Positions 16,698 through 25,016 are shown, counted from the first letter of the stretch. The stretch: 64,000 bases of DNA from Chelatococcus sp. HY11 (GCF_018398335.1 NZ_JAHBRX010000001.1:2333501-2397500); one strand, 5' to 3'. Translations and numbers: made by a program. Notes: generated by a model from the sequence alone, not told the origin.

Positions 16698-16727
16698 ACG
16701 ATCCCGGACGGCGCCGTCCGGGATCGT
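16698..16727. terminator. Perfect 30-bp palindrome between convergent genes
   Basis: ACGATCCCGGACGGC is followed at once by its reverse complement GCCGTCCGGGATCGT. It lies 48 bases after the transferase stop and 26 bases before the RraA stop. Position suggests a bidirectional terminator; there is no T-run on either side. Confidence 0.6.
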
Positions 16728-16753
16728 CGTCCGGCCCTCGCCTCGATGAAGAA

Positions 16754-17452
16754 TCAAAGCTTCTTGTAGCGCCCGTAGACCTCCTCGGCATCATTGGCCG
16801 GATCGGCGAAATCGGCGCGGGCGCGCGTTTCCGTCGCCGCATGTTCCTCCGCCAGCCGTAGGACCTCCAGCGCCCGCTCCTTCGGGATCACGAGGACACC
16901 GTCGATGTCACCGAACATGAAGTCACCCGGATTGACCGTGACAGTCGCGCTCAGATTGCCGCGCAGCGTGATGGGCTGCTGCCAGCGATAGTAGCTCCAG
17001 CGCGCGACGGCCTCGACGGGCGAGTGATAGCGACGGAAACAGGGAAAGCCCATCTTGAGGATGAGCCCGCTGTCCCGAATGCCGCCATCGATGACAGCCC
17101 CGGTCACGCCCTTGGCGCGACCGAGCACCGCGTTCATCTCCCCATAATGAGCGACCCTCGCATCGAAACCGCAGTCGCGGACGTCGACGCAGGGATGGCG
17201 CATGTCGCCGAACATCTTGATGCGCCGCTCCCGAAGCCCGGGATCGCCGGTCGGGTCGGCGATCCCCTGCACGGTGAAGGCCGGCCCGGCGATGACCATG
17301 TCGTCCCGCAGCGGCCTGATGTCCGTGGCGAGCGCCTGGTTGGGCAGGCCCATCTCATCCATGATGTCATAGACAAGCCCGGTATAAAGTCGCTTGTATC
17401 GCTCAATGACATCGAGCATATCCGGCGCGCCGGACAACACATTGAACGTCAT
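16754..17452 (-). CDS. RraA-like / 4-hydroxy-4-methyl-2-oxoglutarate aldolase family protein (copy 1)
   Basis: 232 residues of the RraA-like fold, which includes pyruvate-type class II aldolases, oxaloacetate decarboxylases and RNase E inhibitors. The aldolase traits GEMNAVLGRAKGVTGAVIDGG and GGIRDSG are present, with the Arg-Asp pair that binds pyruvate and metal in true aldolases. It lies 90 bases downstream of the Dpp-type binding-protein gene on the same strand, so an enzyme role in the same catabolic unit is favoured over RNA regulation. A second RraA-family gene lies at 23450, on the other arm of the cluster. Confidence 0.85.
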   Translation of the reverse strand: MTFNVLSGAPDMLDVIERYKRLYTGLVYDIMDEMGLPNQALATDIRPLRDDMVIAGPAFTVQGIADPTGDPGLRERRIKMFGDMRHPCVDVRDCGFDARVAHYGEMNAVLGRAKGVTGAVIDGGIRDSGLILKMGFPCFRRYHSPVEAVARWSYYRWQQPITLRGNLSATVTVNPGDFMFGDIDGVLVIPKERALEVLRLAEEHAATETRARADFADPANDAEEVYGRYKKL

Positions 17453-17462
17453 CCTGTCACTC

Positions 17463-17485
17463 TTATCTGTCGATTACACTGATAA
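17463..17485. promoter_or_regulatory. TTATC...GATAA inverted repeat upstream of RraA copy 1
   Basis: TTATC-N13-GATAA lies 11-33 bases upstream of the RraA start. The left part TTATCTGT resembles the TATCTGTTA site before the GntR gene at 19399, so this may be a weaker target of that regulator. Confidence 0.3.
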
Positions 17486-17509
17486 TTTTTACCCGCGAAA
17501 CCAGTATCC

Positions 17510-17538
17510 GTTCCTGGAGCTGGATCAGCCCCTGGAAC
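17510..17538 (-). terminator. Intercistronic hairpin after the Dpp-type binding-protein gene
   Basis: GTTCCTGGAGCTG-GAT-CAGCCCCTGGAAC pairs at 11 of 13 positions. It lies four bases after the binding-protein stop on the minus strand and before the RraA gene, as in the sugar-transport operon. Confidence 0.55.
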
Positions 17539-17542
17539 AGAA

Positions 17543-19105
17543 TTAGCTCTTGGCTATCCAGGCTTCCGCCAACTGCCAGGCTCCGCCCGAATCCAGGATG
17601 ATGTTCTGCAGTTCCTTGCGCGCGACGTGGCGCGCTTCCCGGAAGAACAGCCAGGAATAGTAATTGTTGGTGTTCAGCGCGGTCTGCAGCTGCTTGTAGA
17701 TAGCCTTGCGCTTGGCCTGATCCGTCTCCTCACGCCCTTGATCCACCAACTTGAAGATTTCCTCATCGTTGATGCCGGACCAGTTCTGCGCAGCCGTGCG
17801 TCCGAAGAAGGGCCCGAAGACCTGATCCGGATCAGCGCGCGGCACGTTCACACGGCCAATGGCGATCTCATGTTGATGATCGAGAACCTTTGGCACCCAG
17901 GCCTGCCGTTCGAGGATCTCGATCTCAAGGTTGATCTTGAACGGCTTGAGTTGCGCCTGGACGATCTGCGCGACCTGAGTGTCGGGATCGCGCTGGATGA
18001 TCGACAACTTGGCGTTGAAGCCGTTCGGCTGTCCACCCTCCTTGAGAAGCTCCTGCACCTTGGCCGGATTGAGGCTGGGCGCGGGCACACTCGCGTCAAA
18101 AGCCCAATCCGTCGGCGGCACCCAGGTGGGCGTTACAGCACCAAAGCCACGCGTGATGCCCTTCATCAGGACATTGCGATCGACGCCGTAGTTGACAGCC
18201 GCGCGTAGGGCCGGGTTGGTGAATATTCCTTTCTTGACGTTGAAGGTCATCCATTGCGCTATACCCGGCGGAACAGCAACAAGCTTCAGCTCGGGATTGG
18301 CTTGCACCTCCTCGAAATCACGCGGCGTCACGCCATCGACGAGTTGCACGCCCCCGGACTTGACCTCGACCATCTTGACGGCTGTCGTCGGGATAATGCG
18401 CAGGACCACTGCATCTGAATAGGGCAGCTTCTTTCCGTCCGCACCATCGCGCCAGTAGCGCTCGTTGCGCACGAAGCGGATATGGCTGCCGCCAACCCAT
18501 TCCGCAAATTTGTAGGGTCCCGTGCCGACGGGCTGCCTGCCGAAATCCTGCCCCAGCTTCTTCAACGCGGCCGGCGAGCACATCATGCCCGCCTCCACCG
18601 CCAGCGACGCAAGGGCGGCGCCTGACGGCTTCTTGAGCTTGATGCGAACCGTCATGGGATCAACCGCCTCGGCGCCCGCGAGATCAGCGAGATCGGGCGT
18701 GCGCGGCGCCGTCGATCCCGGCGCGATCACGCGGGAGATATTCGCAATCACCGCATCCGCATTGAATGGCTCCCCGTCATGGAAAACGACATTCTCGCGC
18801 AACTTGAATACGATCGATTGCTTGTCTTCGGACCACTCCCAGCTCGTTGCGAGCGATGGTTGCAAATTGCCCTGCTCGTCAAACTTGAGAAGTCCCTCAA
18901 ACATCTGAATCAATGCATAGCGATCTGAGGTCGGCGCGTCGCCCATGATGGGATCGAGGCTCTTAGGCTGCAGATCCATGGAAGCCGTTATGGTGCCCCC
19001 GCGAACCGGAGCACCCTGCGCAAAAACCGGAAGGCCGGAAAAGCCAGCCAGCAGACCAGCGCCCGAAGCACCTGCCAATAATCCACGACGTGAAATGATG
19101 GTCAT
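17543..19105 (-). CDS. ABC transporter substrate-binding protein, family 5 (DppA/OppA type)
   Basis: 520 residues, periplasmic cluster C binding protein. The N-terminus MTIISRRGLLAGASGAG then a hydrophobic run ending PVFAQG is a signal peptide of Tat style. Family features include RGGTITASMDLQPKSLDPIMG, LATSWEWSEDKQSIVFKLRENVVFHDGEPFNADAV and the conserved VGTGPYKF. The ATG at 19105 is preceded by GGAGGAG; the frame continues 14 codons upstream without support. The permeases are at 20140 and 21202 on the opposite strand. Despite the family name, many such proteins bind sugars or oligosaccharide acids, which suits the enolase and RraA neighbours. Confidence 0.92.
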   Translation of the reverse strand: MTIISRRGLLAGASGAGLLAGFSGLPVFAQGAPVRGGTITASMDLQPKSLDPIMGDAPTSDRYALIQMFEGLLKFDEQGNLQPSLATSWEWSEDKQSIVFKLRENVVFHDGEPFNADAVIANISRVIAPGSTAPRTPDLADLAGAEAVDPMTVRIKLKKPSGAALASLAVEAGMMCSPAALKKLGQDFGRQPVGTGPYKFAEWVGGSHIRFVRNERYWRDGADGKKLPYSDAVVLRIIPTTAVKMVEVKSGGVQLVDGVTPRDFEEVQANPELKLVAVPPGIAQWMTFNVKKGIFTNPALRAAVNYGVDRNVLMKGITRGFGAVTPTWVPPTDWAFDASVPAPSLNPAKVQELLKEGGQPNGFNAKLSIIQRDPDTQVAQIVQAQLKPFKINLEIEILERQAWVPKVLDHQHEIAIGRVNVPRADPDQVFGPFFGRTAAQNWSGINDEEIFKLVDQGREETDQAKRKAIYKQLQTALNTNNYYSWLFFREARHVARKELQNIILDSGGAWQLAEAWIAKS

Positions 19106-19160
19106 GAAAGGTCTCCTCCAAACGGGCACGCGCGGCATCCGCGGCACCTCATTGAGACCT

Positions 19161-19175
19161 ACATATCAGATATGT
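19161..19175. promoter_or_regulatory. Candidate GntR operator, site 1
   Basis: ACATATC-A-GATATGT is a perfect 15-base palindrome, 55 bases upstream of the binding-protein start. Its core TATCAGATA recurs at 19344-19356. Confidence 0.65.
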
Positions 19176-19343
19176 TGACGAAGGTGCAATAGGGTTTCAT
19201 GGAGGCTATCACGGCAACCAAAGGCCGCGCGGGCGGTACATTTACGCAAGGCCTGCGACGGCCTCGTTACAATTTACTCATAAAAATCATTAATTTAATT
19301 GATCCAAAGCCGAGCGACGCCAAGAGCGCGAGACAATTTTCAA

Positions 19344-19395
19344 CCTATCAGATAGGCAGCCGATTGACCGATTCGAACTATTAAGATATCTGTTA
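19344..19395. promoter_or_regulatory. Candidate GntR operators, sites 2 and 3
   Basis: CCTATC-A-GATAGG (19344-19356) shares the TATCAGATA core with site 1. TATCTGTTA (19387-19395) is the same core inverted with one change, and ends three bases before the regulator ATG. The placement suggests autoregulation plus control of the divergent binding-protein gene. The 293-base region 19106-19398 contains no gene. Confidence 0.65.
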
Positions 19396-19398
19396 GGT

Positions 19399-20136
19399 AT
19401 GTTGGAAACGTCCACGACAACAAACGATAAACAGCGCCTGACCGAAACGGTCACCCAATTCATCATCGATAGGGTGAGCCAGAAGGTTTTTCGCCCAGGG
19501 GACTCCCTGCCTTCCGAGGCCGATCTCGCGCGCCAGCTTAACGTGTCGAAGCCCGTCGTGCGCGAGGCGTTAGGTCGGCTCGCGGCCCTTGGCATCGTCC
19601 AGATTCAGCAGGGCAAGCCCACGACCATTCAAGGGCTGACCGTGGCGCCGCTGGACCAGTTCCTCCGGCTGGCCGTGCGCACCATCGACAACGGGCTGCG
19701 CGAAGCCATCGAGTTGCGGCGGGCCGTTGAAACGGAGATTGCCGCACTCGCAGCGGAACGGGCAACACCCCTGCAGATAGAGCAGGTCGAGATCGCCCTC
19801 GACAAGATGAAGCGCAATATCGACGGCAGTCTGGAGCAATGGCTGCAGGCAGACTTCGCCTTTCACGTGGCGCTCGCCCGCTGTTCCGACAACACCTTGT
19901 TTGAGCATTTCATGGAGGCGCTGGGCGATACGATCCGCTTTACGCAGCGTGCGCTTGGCCTGCAGCGTGACTTGCGTGATCCGGCGGCGACCTTTGCCCG
20001 CCATGAGGCGATCGTCGATGCCTTGAAGGCGAAAGATCCCGCGGCCGCCCGCGCCGCGATGATCACCCATTTCGCCTTCACCGATGCCGTCGTGGCAGAG
20101 ATCGCGCGCGATCATCGCCGCCTTGACCGGTTCTGA
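19399..20136 (+). CDS. GntR-family regulator, FadR/FCD subfamily
   Basis: 245 residues with an N-terminal winged helix (about residues 12-75; PGDSLPSEADLARQLNVSKPVVREALGRLAALGIV) and an all-helical FCD domain with metal/ligand histidines (FHVALARCSDN, FARHEAIVDALKAKD, then a final HF). FCD regulators usually sense organic acids or sugar acids. It is divergent from the binding-protein gene, and the first permease begins four bases after its stop, so regulator and transporter share a transcript. Three TATCAGATA-like sites flank its start. The ATG at 19399 lacks a strong ribosome site. Confidence 0.92.
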   Translation: MLETSTTTNDKQRLTETVTQFIIDRVSQKVFRPGDSLPSEADLARQLNVSKPVVREALGRLAALGIVQIQQGKPTTIQGLTVAPLDQFLRLAVRTIDNGLREAIELRRAVETEIAALAAERATPLQIEQVEIALDKMKRNIDGSLEQWLQADFAFHVALARCSDNTLFEHFMEALGDTIRFTQRALGLQRDLRDPAATFARHEAIVDALKAKDPAAARAAMITHFAFTDAVVAEIARDHRRLDRF

Positions 20137-20139
20137 GCC

Positions 20140-21081
20140 ATGTTCAGCTATTTCTCGCGCAAGCTGATCCAGATGCTGCCTGTGGCGTTTTTCGTCACTG
20201 TCATCGTCTTCGCTTTGACCAATCTGTTGCCTGGGGACCCGACCGTCACCATTCTCGGCGAGCAGGCGACCGCGGAGCAGCGCGCGGCGGTGCGTGTGGA
20301 ATATGGCCTCGATCAGCCCGCGCCCGTCCGCTACGTCACATGGCTCGGCCGCGTCGTCCAGGGCGATTTCGGCCGTTCACTGCGCACCCGCGAGGACGTG
20401 GGCGACATGCTCAGCGCGCGCATCCCCGTGACGCTCGAACTCGCCTTCCTGTCCATTCTGATCGCCGTTGCTATCGGTGTGCCGGCGGGCATCATCGCGG
20501 CACGTTTTCGCGGCACGCTCGTCGATGTGATGACCAGTTTTCTCGCGATGTCTTCGGTTGCCATCCCCTATTTCTGGATGGGGATACTTCTGATCATGCT
20601 GTTTTCACTGAAACTCGGTTGGCTTCCAGCGTCGGGATACGTCAAGTTCATCGACGATCCGGCGCAGAATCTCCGCCTGATGATCCTGCCGGCACTGACC
20701 ATCGGCACCGCCTTCGCCGCGCTCGTCATGCGGCAGACACGCGCCTCGATGCTGCAGATCCTCTCGCTCGACTACATCCGCACGGCACGCGCCAAGGGTC
20801 TCAGCGAACTCATCGTGGTGCTGAGGCACGGCCTGCGCAACGCGTTGATCCCGGTCATCACCGTGATCGGCCTGCAGATCGGCGCGCTGCTTGGCGGCGC
20901 GGTGGTGACAGAGACCGTCTTCGCGCTACCGGGCCTCGGCCGCATGCTGGTGGACGGCATCTTTCAGCGGGACTTTCCGGTGATACAGGGCGCTATTCTG
21001 TTCATCGTCATCGCGGTCTTCGCGGTTAATCTCTGCACCGACTTCGTCTATCGCATCCTGGACCCGCGTGTTCAGGTGTAG
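20140..21081 (+). CDS. ABC transporter permease, DppB type
   Basis: 313-residue inner-membrane permease of the peptide/nickel family. It has an N-terminal helix MFSYFSRKLIQMLPVAFFVTVIVFALTNLLPGDPT, the family's amphipathic region VEYGLDQPAPVRYVTWLGRVVQGDFGRS, further membrane segments, and the EAA loop DYIRTARAKGLSE with HGLRNALIPVITVIGLQIG. It starts four bases after the GntR gene. A 15-base tandem duplication spans its stop codon (21070-21099). No cognate ATPase gene is within the cluster. Confidence 0.93.
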   Translation: MFSYFSRKLIQMLPVAFFVTVIVFALTNLLPGDPTVTILGEQATAEQRAAVRVEYGLDQPAPVRYVTWLGRVVQGDFGRSLRTREDVGDMLSARIPVTLELAFLSILIAVAIGVPAGIIAARFRGTLVDVMTSFLAMSSVAIPYFWMGILLIMLFSLKLGWLPASGYVKFIDDPAQNLRLMILPALTIGTAFAALVMRQTRASMLQILSLDYIRTARAKGLSELIVVLRHGLRNALIPVITVIGLQIGALLGGAVVTETVFALPGLGRMLVDGIFQRDFPVIQGAILFIVIAVFAVNLCTDFVYRILDPRVQV

Positions 21082-21099
21082 ACCGTTCAGATATAGACC
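21070..21099. repeat. 15-bp tandem duplication across the DppB-type stop codon
   Basis: GTTCAGGTGTAGACC and GTTCAGATATAGACC lie end to end (13 of 15 identical). The first unit contains the TAG stop and the second keeps an in-frame TAG, so the duplication leaves the protein end unchanged. Confidence 0.75.
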
Positions 21100-21201
21100 G
21101 TCCGCCGCGTACAGTCTTCACCATTCGCGCTCGCGAACGCTTCGCGCCCTAGGGGCAGGCTAACGACAGAAGCCCGCGCGGACGTTCGAGGAAACGGGAC
21201 G

Positions 21202-22131
21202 ATGAGCGCATCGAATGAGGGTGGCACAGTGACCCACGTGAGCTCCATGGCCGAGATCCCATCCGCGGGACGCCCGCGCGCATCGCGGTCGCCCAGCGCG
21301 ATCTTCCTGCGGCGTGTTCTCACATCCTGGCAGGGCGCGTTCGGCGTCACCGCGCTCGTGATCATTGCCCTGCTGGGGCTGCTCGCTCCCTGGCTATCGC
21401 CTTATTCGCCGATCGATATCGACCCTGACGCCTTCATGGAGCCGCCGAGTGCAGCCCACTGGTTCGGCACCGACGAGATCGGACGCGACGTGCTGTCGCG
21501 CGTGCTCTACGGGGCAACCGTCTCGTTGCAGGTCGTCGTTTTCGCCATCGCCATCGCGCTCGCCGCCGGCTCGCTGCTGGGGTTGATCTCCGGCTGGCTG
21601 GGCGGGCGCTGGGATGCGCTTATCATGCGCATCATGGATGCCTTCCTCGCTTTCCCGCTCCTTGTCCTTGCGCTCGCCATCGTCGCTGTGCTCGGCCCCG
21701 ATCTCATGAACGCGATGCTGGCGATCGCCATAACCAAGACGCCGGGCTTCGCGCGGCTCGTCCGCAGCGAGGTTCTGGCGTTGCGCGAGATCGACTATAT
21801 CAAAGCCGCGGAATCGGTCGGCGTCAGCAACGCGCGCATTCTTCTGCGCCATGTCTGGCCGAATGTCTCCGGCAATGTCATCGTTTACGGCTCCTTGTCT
21901 GCCTCCCAGGCCCTGATTACGGAAAGCGCGCTGTCCTTCCTCGGCCTCGGCGTGCAGCCGCCTACACCGAGCTGGGGATACATGGTGGCAACCGGTATTC
22001 AGTTCTACCAGTCCTGGTGGATGAGCTTCTTTCCGGGGCTCGCCATCTTCATCACTGTACTCGCCTTCAACTTCCTCGGCGATGCCGTCCGCGACGCACT
22101 CGACGCCCGGCTCGGCGGGCGCCGGGACTAG
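21202..22131 (+). CDS. ABC transporter permease, DppC type
   Basis: 309-residue partner permease. After a soluble N-terminal tail of about 45 residues come a membrane helix (VTALVIIALLGLLAPWLSPYSP), the typical HWFGTDEIGRDVLSRVLYG segment, and later the EAA loop DYIKAAESVGVSNARILLRHVWPN. The ATG at 21202 follows GAGGAAACGGG. It is 120 bases after the DppB-type gene and 102 bases before the enolase-superfamily gene. Confidence 0.93.
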   Translation: MSASNEGGTVTHVSSMAEIPSAGRPRASRSPSAIFLRRVLTSWQGAFGVTALVIIALLGLLAPWLSPYSPIDIDPDAFMEPPSAAHWFGTDEIGRDVLSRVLYGATVSLQVVVFAIAIALAAGSLLGLISGWLGGRWDALIMRIMDAFLAFPLLVLALAIVAVLGPDLMNAMLAIAITKTPGFARLVRSEVLALREIDYIKAAESVGVSNARILLRHVWPNVSGNVIVYGSLSASQALITESALSFLGLGVQPPTPSWGYMVATGIQFYQSWWMSFFPGLAIFITVLAFNFLGDAVRDALDARLGGRRD

Positions 22132-22233
22132 ATTAAATCAGCATTTGGATAGCATCGGACGATACCAGTCGCCGCCCGGTCGCGCGTGATACTCGCCAGC
22201 CGGAGGGGCTCGCTCAACTGAGGACTCCAGTTC

Positions 22234-23424
22234 ATGAAGATCATCGACATGAAGGTGCGCTGCGTGGCTATCCCGCTCAACGCACAGCTACGCCACAACA
22301 CGGGTGTTCATCCCGGCTATCTCATGCGCACGGTGCTGGAGCTCATCACGGACGAGGGGATCGTGGGCCTCGGGGAAGTGGGCGGCGGCGATCAGCGCGG
22401 CGCCTTGATGAAACTGAAGCCGCGTATTCTTGGGATGGACCCATTCCATCTCGAATTGATCAAGCTGAAGACACTGCGCGCGATCTATTATCTCTCGAAT
22501 GCTAGGCTCTATGCCGCGATCGAGATGGCCTGCCTCGACATTCAGGGAAAGGCGTTGGGGCGGCCACTCTGCGATCTTCTCGGCGGGCCGGTGCGTGACC
22601 GCATTGCGATGATCGCCTATCTCTTCTGGCGCTATGATCGCCCTGGGGGCGGCCATGATGACCATCCCGAAGACATGGCGGATCTCTGCCAGGAATTGCA
22701 TGAGACGCTTGGCGTCAACGCCATGAAGCTGAAGGCGGGCGTGCTGGCTCCCGAGATCGAGGCGCGCGCCGTCGAGCTCTGTCGCGAGCGGATGGGACCG
22801 CAGTTCGGCCTGCGCATTGATCCCAATGGCGTGTGGTCCGTGCCAACGGCCATTCGCATCGGCCAGCGGCTGGAAGCCGTCGGGCTGGAATACCTGGAGG
22901 ATCCCTCATGGGGCCTGGAGGGCAACGCGGCTGTGCGCAAGGCTGTCCGCATTCCCATCGCCACCAATATGTATCCGGCTAAATTCGATGATCTCGGGCC
23001 CGCGATCCGCATGGCAGCCGTTGATATCGTGCTCACGGATATTCACTATTGGGAGGGTCCGCGCGGCGTGAAAGATCTTGCCGCGATCTGCCGGACGTTT
23101 GGTCTCGGCGTCGCCATGCATTCCGGATCCGAATTCGGTGTCGAGCTCGCCGCCATGCTGCATACGGCGGCAACGATACCGGAGATGACCTTCGCCGGCG
23201 ACGCCCATTACCACTACCTCATGGACGATATCATCGAGGGTGGGTTGATGCGCTACGAAGGCGGGGCGATCCGTGTGCCGACGGGCCCCGGTCTCGGCGT
23301 CACGCTGGATGAAGACAAGATGCGCCACTACGCGGCCTTCTACGAGGAGAAGGGCGACTACTACGCGCGCTTCCACCAGGACCCCTACCGGCCGGACTGG
23401 TATCCCGTCGTCGGCGGCCTGTGA
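22234..23424 (+). CDS. Enolase-superfamily dehydratase, glucarate-dehydratase-like
   Basis: 396 residues. Catalytic Lys165-Leu-Lys167 lies in NAMKLKAG, metal ligands are Asp196 (RIDPNG), Glu222 (LEDP) and Asn245 (IATNMY), and the second acid/base is His296 in AMHSGSEFGV. The Asn in the third ligand position and the His of the HS motif are typical of the glucarate dehydratase subgroup, whose members dehydrate aldaric acids to 5-keto-4-deoxy products. GAGG precedes the ATG at 22234. It follows the Dpp-type permeases and precedes an RraA-family gene, giving a transporter, dehydratase and aldolase order. The exact acid is not determined. Confidence 0.88.
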   Translation: MKIIDMKVRCVAIPLNAQLRHNTGVHPGYLMRTVLELITDEGIVGLGEVGGGDQRGALMKLKPRILGMDPFHLELIKLKTLRAIYYLSNARLYAAIEMACLDIQGKALGRPLCDLLGGPVRDRIAMIAYLFWRYDRPGGGHDDHPEDMADLCQELHETLGVNAMKLKAGVLAPEIEARAVELCRERMGPQFGLRIDPNGVWSVPTAIRIGQRLEAVGLEYLEDPSWGLEGNAAVRKAVRIPIATNMYPAKFDDLGPAIRMAAVDIVLTDIHYWEGPRGVKDLAAICRTFGLGVAMHSGSEFGVELAAMLHTAATIPEMTFAGDAHYHYLMDDIIEGGLMRYEGGAIRVPTGPGLGVTLDEDKMRHYAAFYEEKGDYYARFHQDPYRPDWYPVVGGL

Positions 23425-23449
23425 CATAGTCCACAAGGAGACAATCAGA

Positions 23450-24214
23450 ATGACGACCTCAGCGGTCAAGACCGATACCGGTGCCCTCCAGCGTGAGGCT
23501 GCCATGATGAACCTGGAACAGTTGATCCGGGAGCGGGAAGTTGTCGATATCGTGCCGCTCTCGATCCCCGATGACGAGTTGCTCGCGCGATACGAACGGA
23601 TCTACACGGGCGCGATCAGCGACGTCCTGCGTGAGCATTGCCTGATGGACCAGGCCTTGCCGGGCTCGCTGATACCGCTTCGGCCCGAGAAGACCGTGGC
23701 GGGCTTTGCCTTTACCGTCAAAAGCGCGCCCAGCACCAAGGTCTCGGGAGAACTGACCTTTCGCACCGGCATGCTCGACGCGATGTCCGCGGGGAGCTTC
23801 GTGGTCTGGGATACGTCAGGCGATCTCGAAGGAACGGCCTGGGGTGGCGTGATGACGGCGACGGCCGTCGGCAAGGGCATCCGCGCCGCTGTGATTGACG
23901 GCGGCATTCGCGACACCCATCAGATCCTCGACAAGGACTTCCCCATCTACTACCGGTATCGCAGCCCCAACGGCTCTCTGGGGCGCTGCCTGATATCCCA
24001 TTACCAGATCCCGATCCGCATCGGCGCGGCGTGGATCAGACCCGGGGACGTCGTCGTCGGCGACATCGATGGCGTCATCGTCGTGCCGCGCAAGGTTGCC
24101 ATCGCCGTTCTGCTGCGCGCCGAGGAAATCCTCACAAATGAGAAGAAAATCTTCGGCTGGGTCGCTGACGGCGAGAGCATCCAGTCGATCGCCGACAAGG
24201 GCGGCTATTTCTGA
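23450..24214 (+). CDS. RraA-like aldolase family protein (copy 2)
   Basis: 254 residues. A family-typical N-terminal YERIYTGAISDVLREH, then WGGVMTATAVGKGIRAAVIDGGIRDTHQIL with the Arg-Asp pair, and the C-terminal PGDVVVGDIDGVIVVPRK. I use the ATG at 23450 with AAGGAG ten bases before it, because the longer frame overlaps the enolase gene. It differs clearly from copy 1 at 16754 in length and N-terminus, so this is an old divergence and not a recent duplication. As a pyruvate-type aldolase it could cleave the keto-deoxy acid made by the preceding dehydratase (inference). Confidence 0.86.
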   Translation: MTTSAVKTDTGALQREAAMMNLEQLIREREVVDIVPLSIPDDELLARYERIYTGAISDVLREHCLMDQALPGSLIPLRPEKTVAGFAFTVKSAPSTKVSGELTFRTGMLDAMSAGSFVVWDTSGDLEGTAWGGVMTATAVGKGIRAAVIDGGIRDTHQILDKDFPIYYRYRSPNGSLGRCLISHYQIPIRIGAAWIRPGDVVVGDIDGVIVVPRKVAIAVLLRAEEILTNEKKIFGWVADGESIQSIADKGGYF

Positions 24215-24237
24215 TCGCGCCACGATTGGCCGGCGTC

Positions 24238-24273
24238 ATCCCCGACGACCGCGCGCGCCTGCGCGTCGGGGAT
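24238..24273. terminator. Hairpin between convergent RraA copy 2 and GntR genes
   Basis: ATCCCCGACG (24238-24247) and CGTCGGGGAT (24264-24273) form a perfect 10-bp stem around a 16-base GC-rich loop. It lies between converging stop codons at 24214 and 24297, so a bidirectional terminator is likely. Confidence 0.6.
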
Positions 24274-24296
24274 AGCCCCCTGCCCCATGCACTTCG

Positions 24297-25016
24297 TCAC
24301 GGCTTGTCGATGGCCAGGACGTCGGCCAGCCGGGACGTTTCCTTTTTCTCGCGGCCGAGATCGAGCCCGGAGAGCAGATCGACGATGTGGCTCTTCATCA
24401 GCGCCGCCGCATCGCTCTCCGCGCCTTTGGCGAGAGCGTCGCACAAGGCCTGATGCGCGTGACGCTCGCAGGTCGTGTCGCGACGACGCCAATAAAGCGC
24501 GATGATGAGAGACGACCGCGAGACCAGATCACGCACGAAGCCCGTCAGGATCGAATGATCCGCGATTTCCGCGATATCGACATGGAAACGCGCCGATAGG
24601 GCAATGGCGTCAGCATCCCGCCCGGCATGCAGCGCCTCATGTTCCCGTTCAAGGTGCTGGCGCAGGCGGACGATATCGGCGGGTTTGGCAGCCGCCGCGG
24701 CCAATGCGGCGACCTTCGGCTCGATCAAGGCCCTTGCCTCGAAAATCTCGCGCGCTTCCTTCTTGGACGGCTCGGCAATGAAAGCCCCGCGATTGGGCTT
24801 CAACTGCACCAGACGGTCATGCGCCAAGGCCTGCAGGGCGGCCCTCACAATCGTACGGCTGACCGAATAGATTGAGGCGAGCTCATCCTCCGGCAGCTTT
24901 GTGCCGGGAGACAAGCGATGGCTGATGATCGCTTCGCGCAGGCTGTCATAAAGGGGCCGCCAGCCGGCGATGCGCGCGCTGTCCTGTTTCAACGACGTCT
25001 CACGCGTATAAGTCAT
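24297..25016 (-). CDS. GntR-family regulator, FCD subfamily
   Basis: 239 residues with a winged helix (about residues 15-80; LSPGTKLPEDELASIYSVSRTIVRAALQALAHDRLV) and an FCD domain with helices bearing SARFHVDIAEIADH and HAHQALCDALAKGAESDAAALMKSH. The ATG at 25016 has no strong ribosome site. It lies downstream of the racemase and Liv transporter genes on the same strand but 304 bases away. It is the most likely regulator of the 25321-33473 ureide-type cluster. Confidence 0.9.
   Translation of the reverse strand: MTYTRETSLKQDSARIAGWRPLYDSLREAIISHRLSPGTKLPEDELASIYSVSRTIVRAALQALAHDRLVQLKPNRGAFIAEPSKKEAREIFEARALIEPKVAALAAAAAKPADIVRLRQHLEREHEALHAGRDADAIALSARFHVDIAEIADHSILTGFVRDLVSRSSLIIALYWRRRDTTCERHAHQALCDALAKGAESDAAALMKSHIVDLLSGLDLGREKKETSRLADVLAIDKP

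Noticed and set aside
16754..17452. RraA as ribonuclease E inhibitor
   Set aside because: The catabolic context and the Arg-Asp aldolase motif favour an enzyme; true RraA regulators normally are not in transporter operons.
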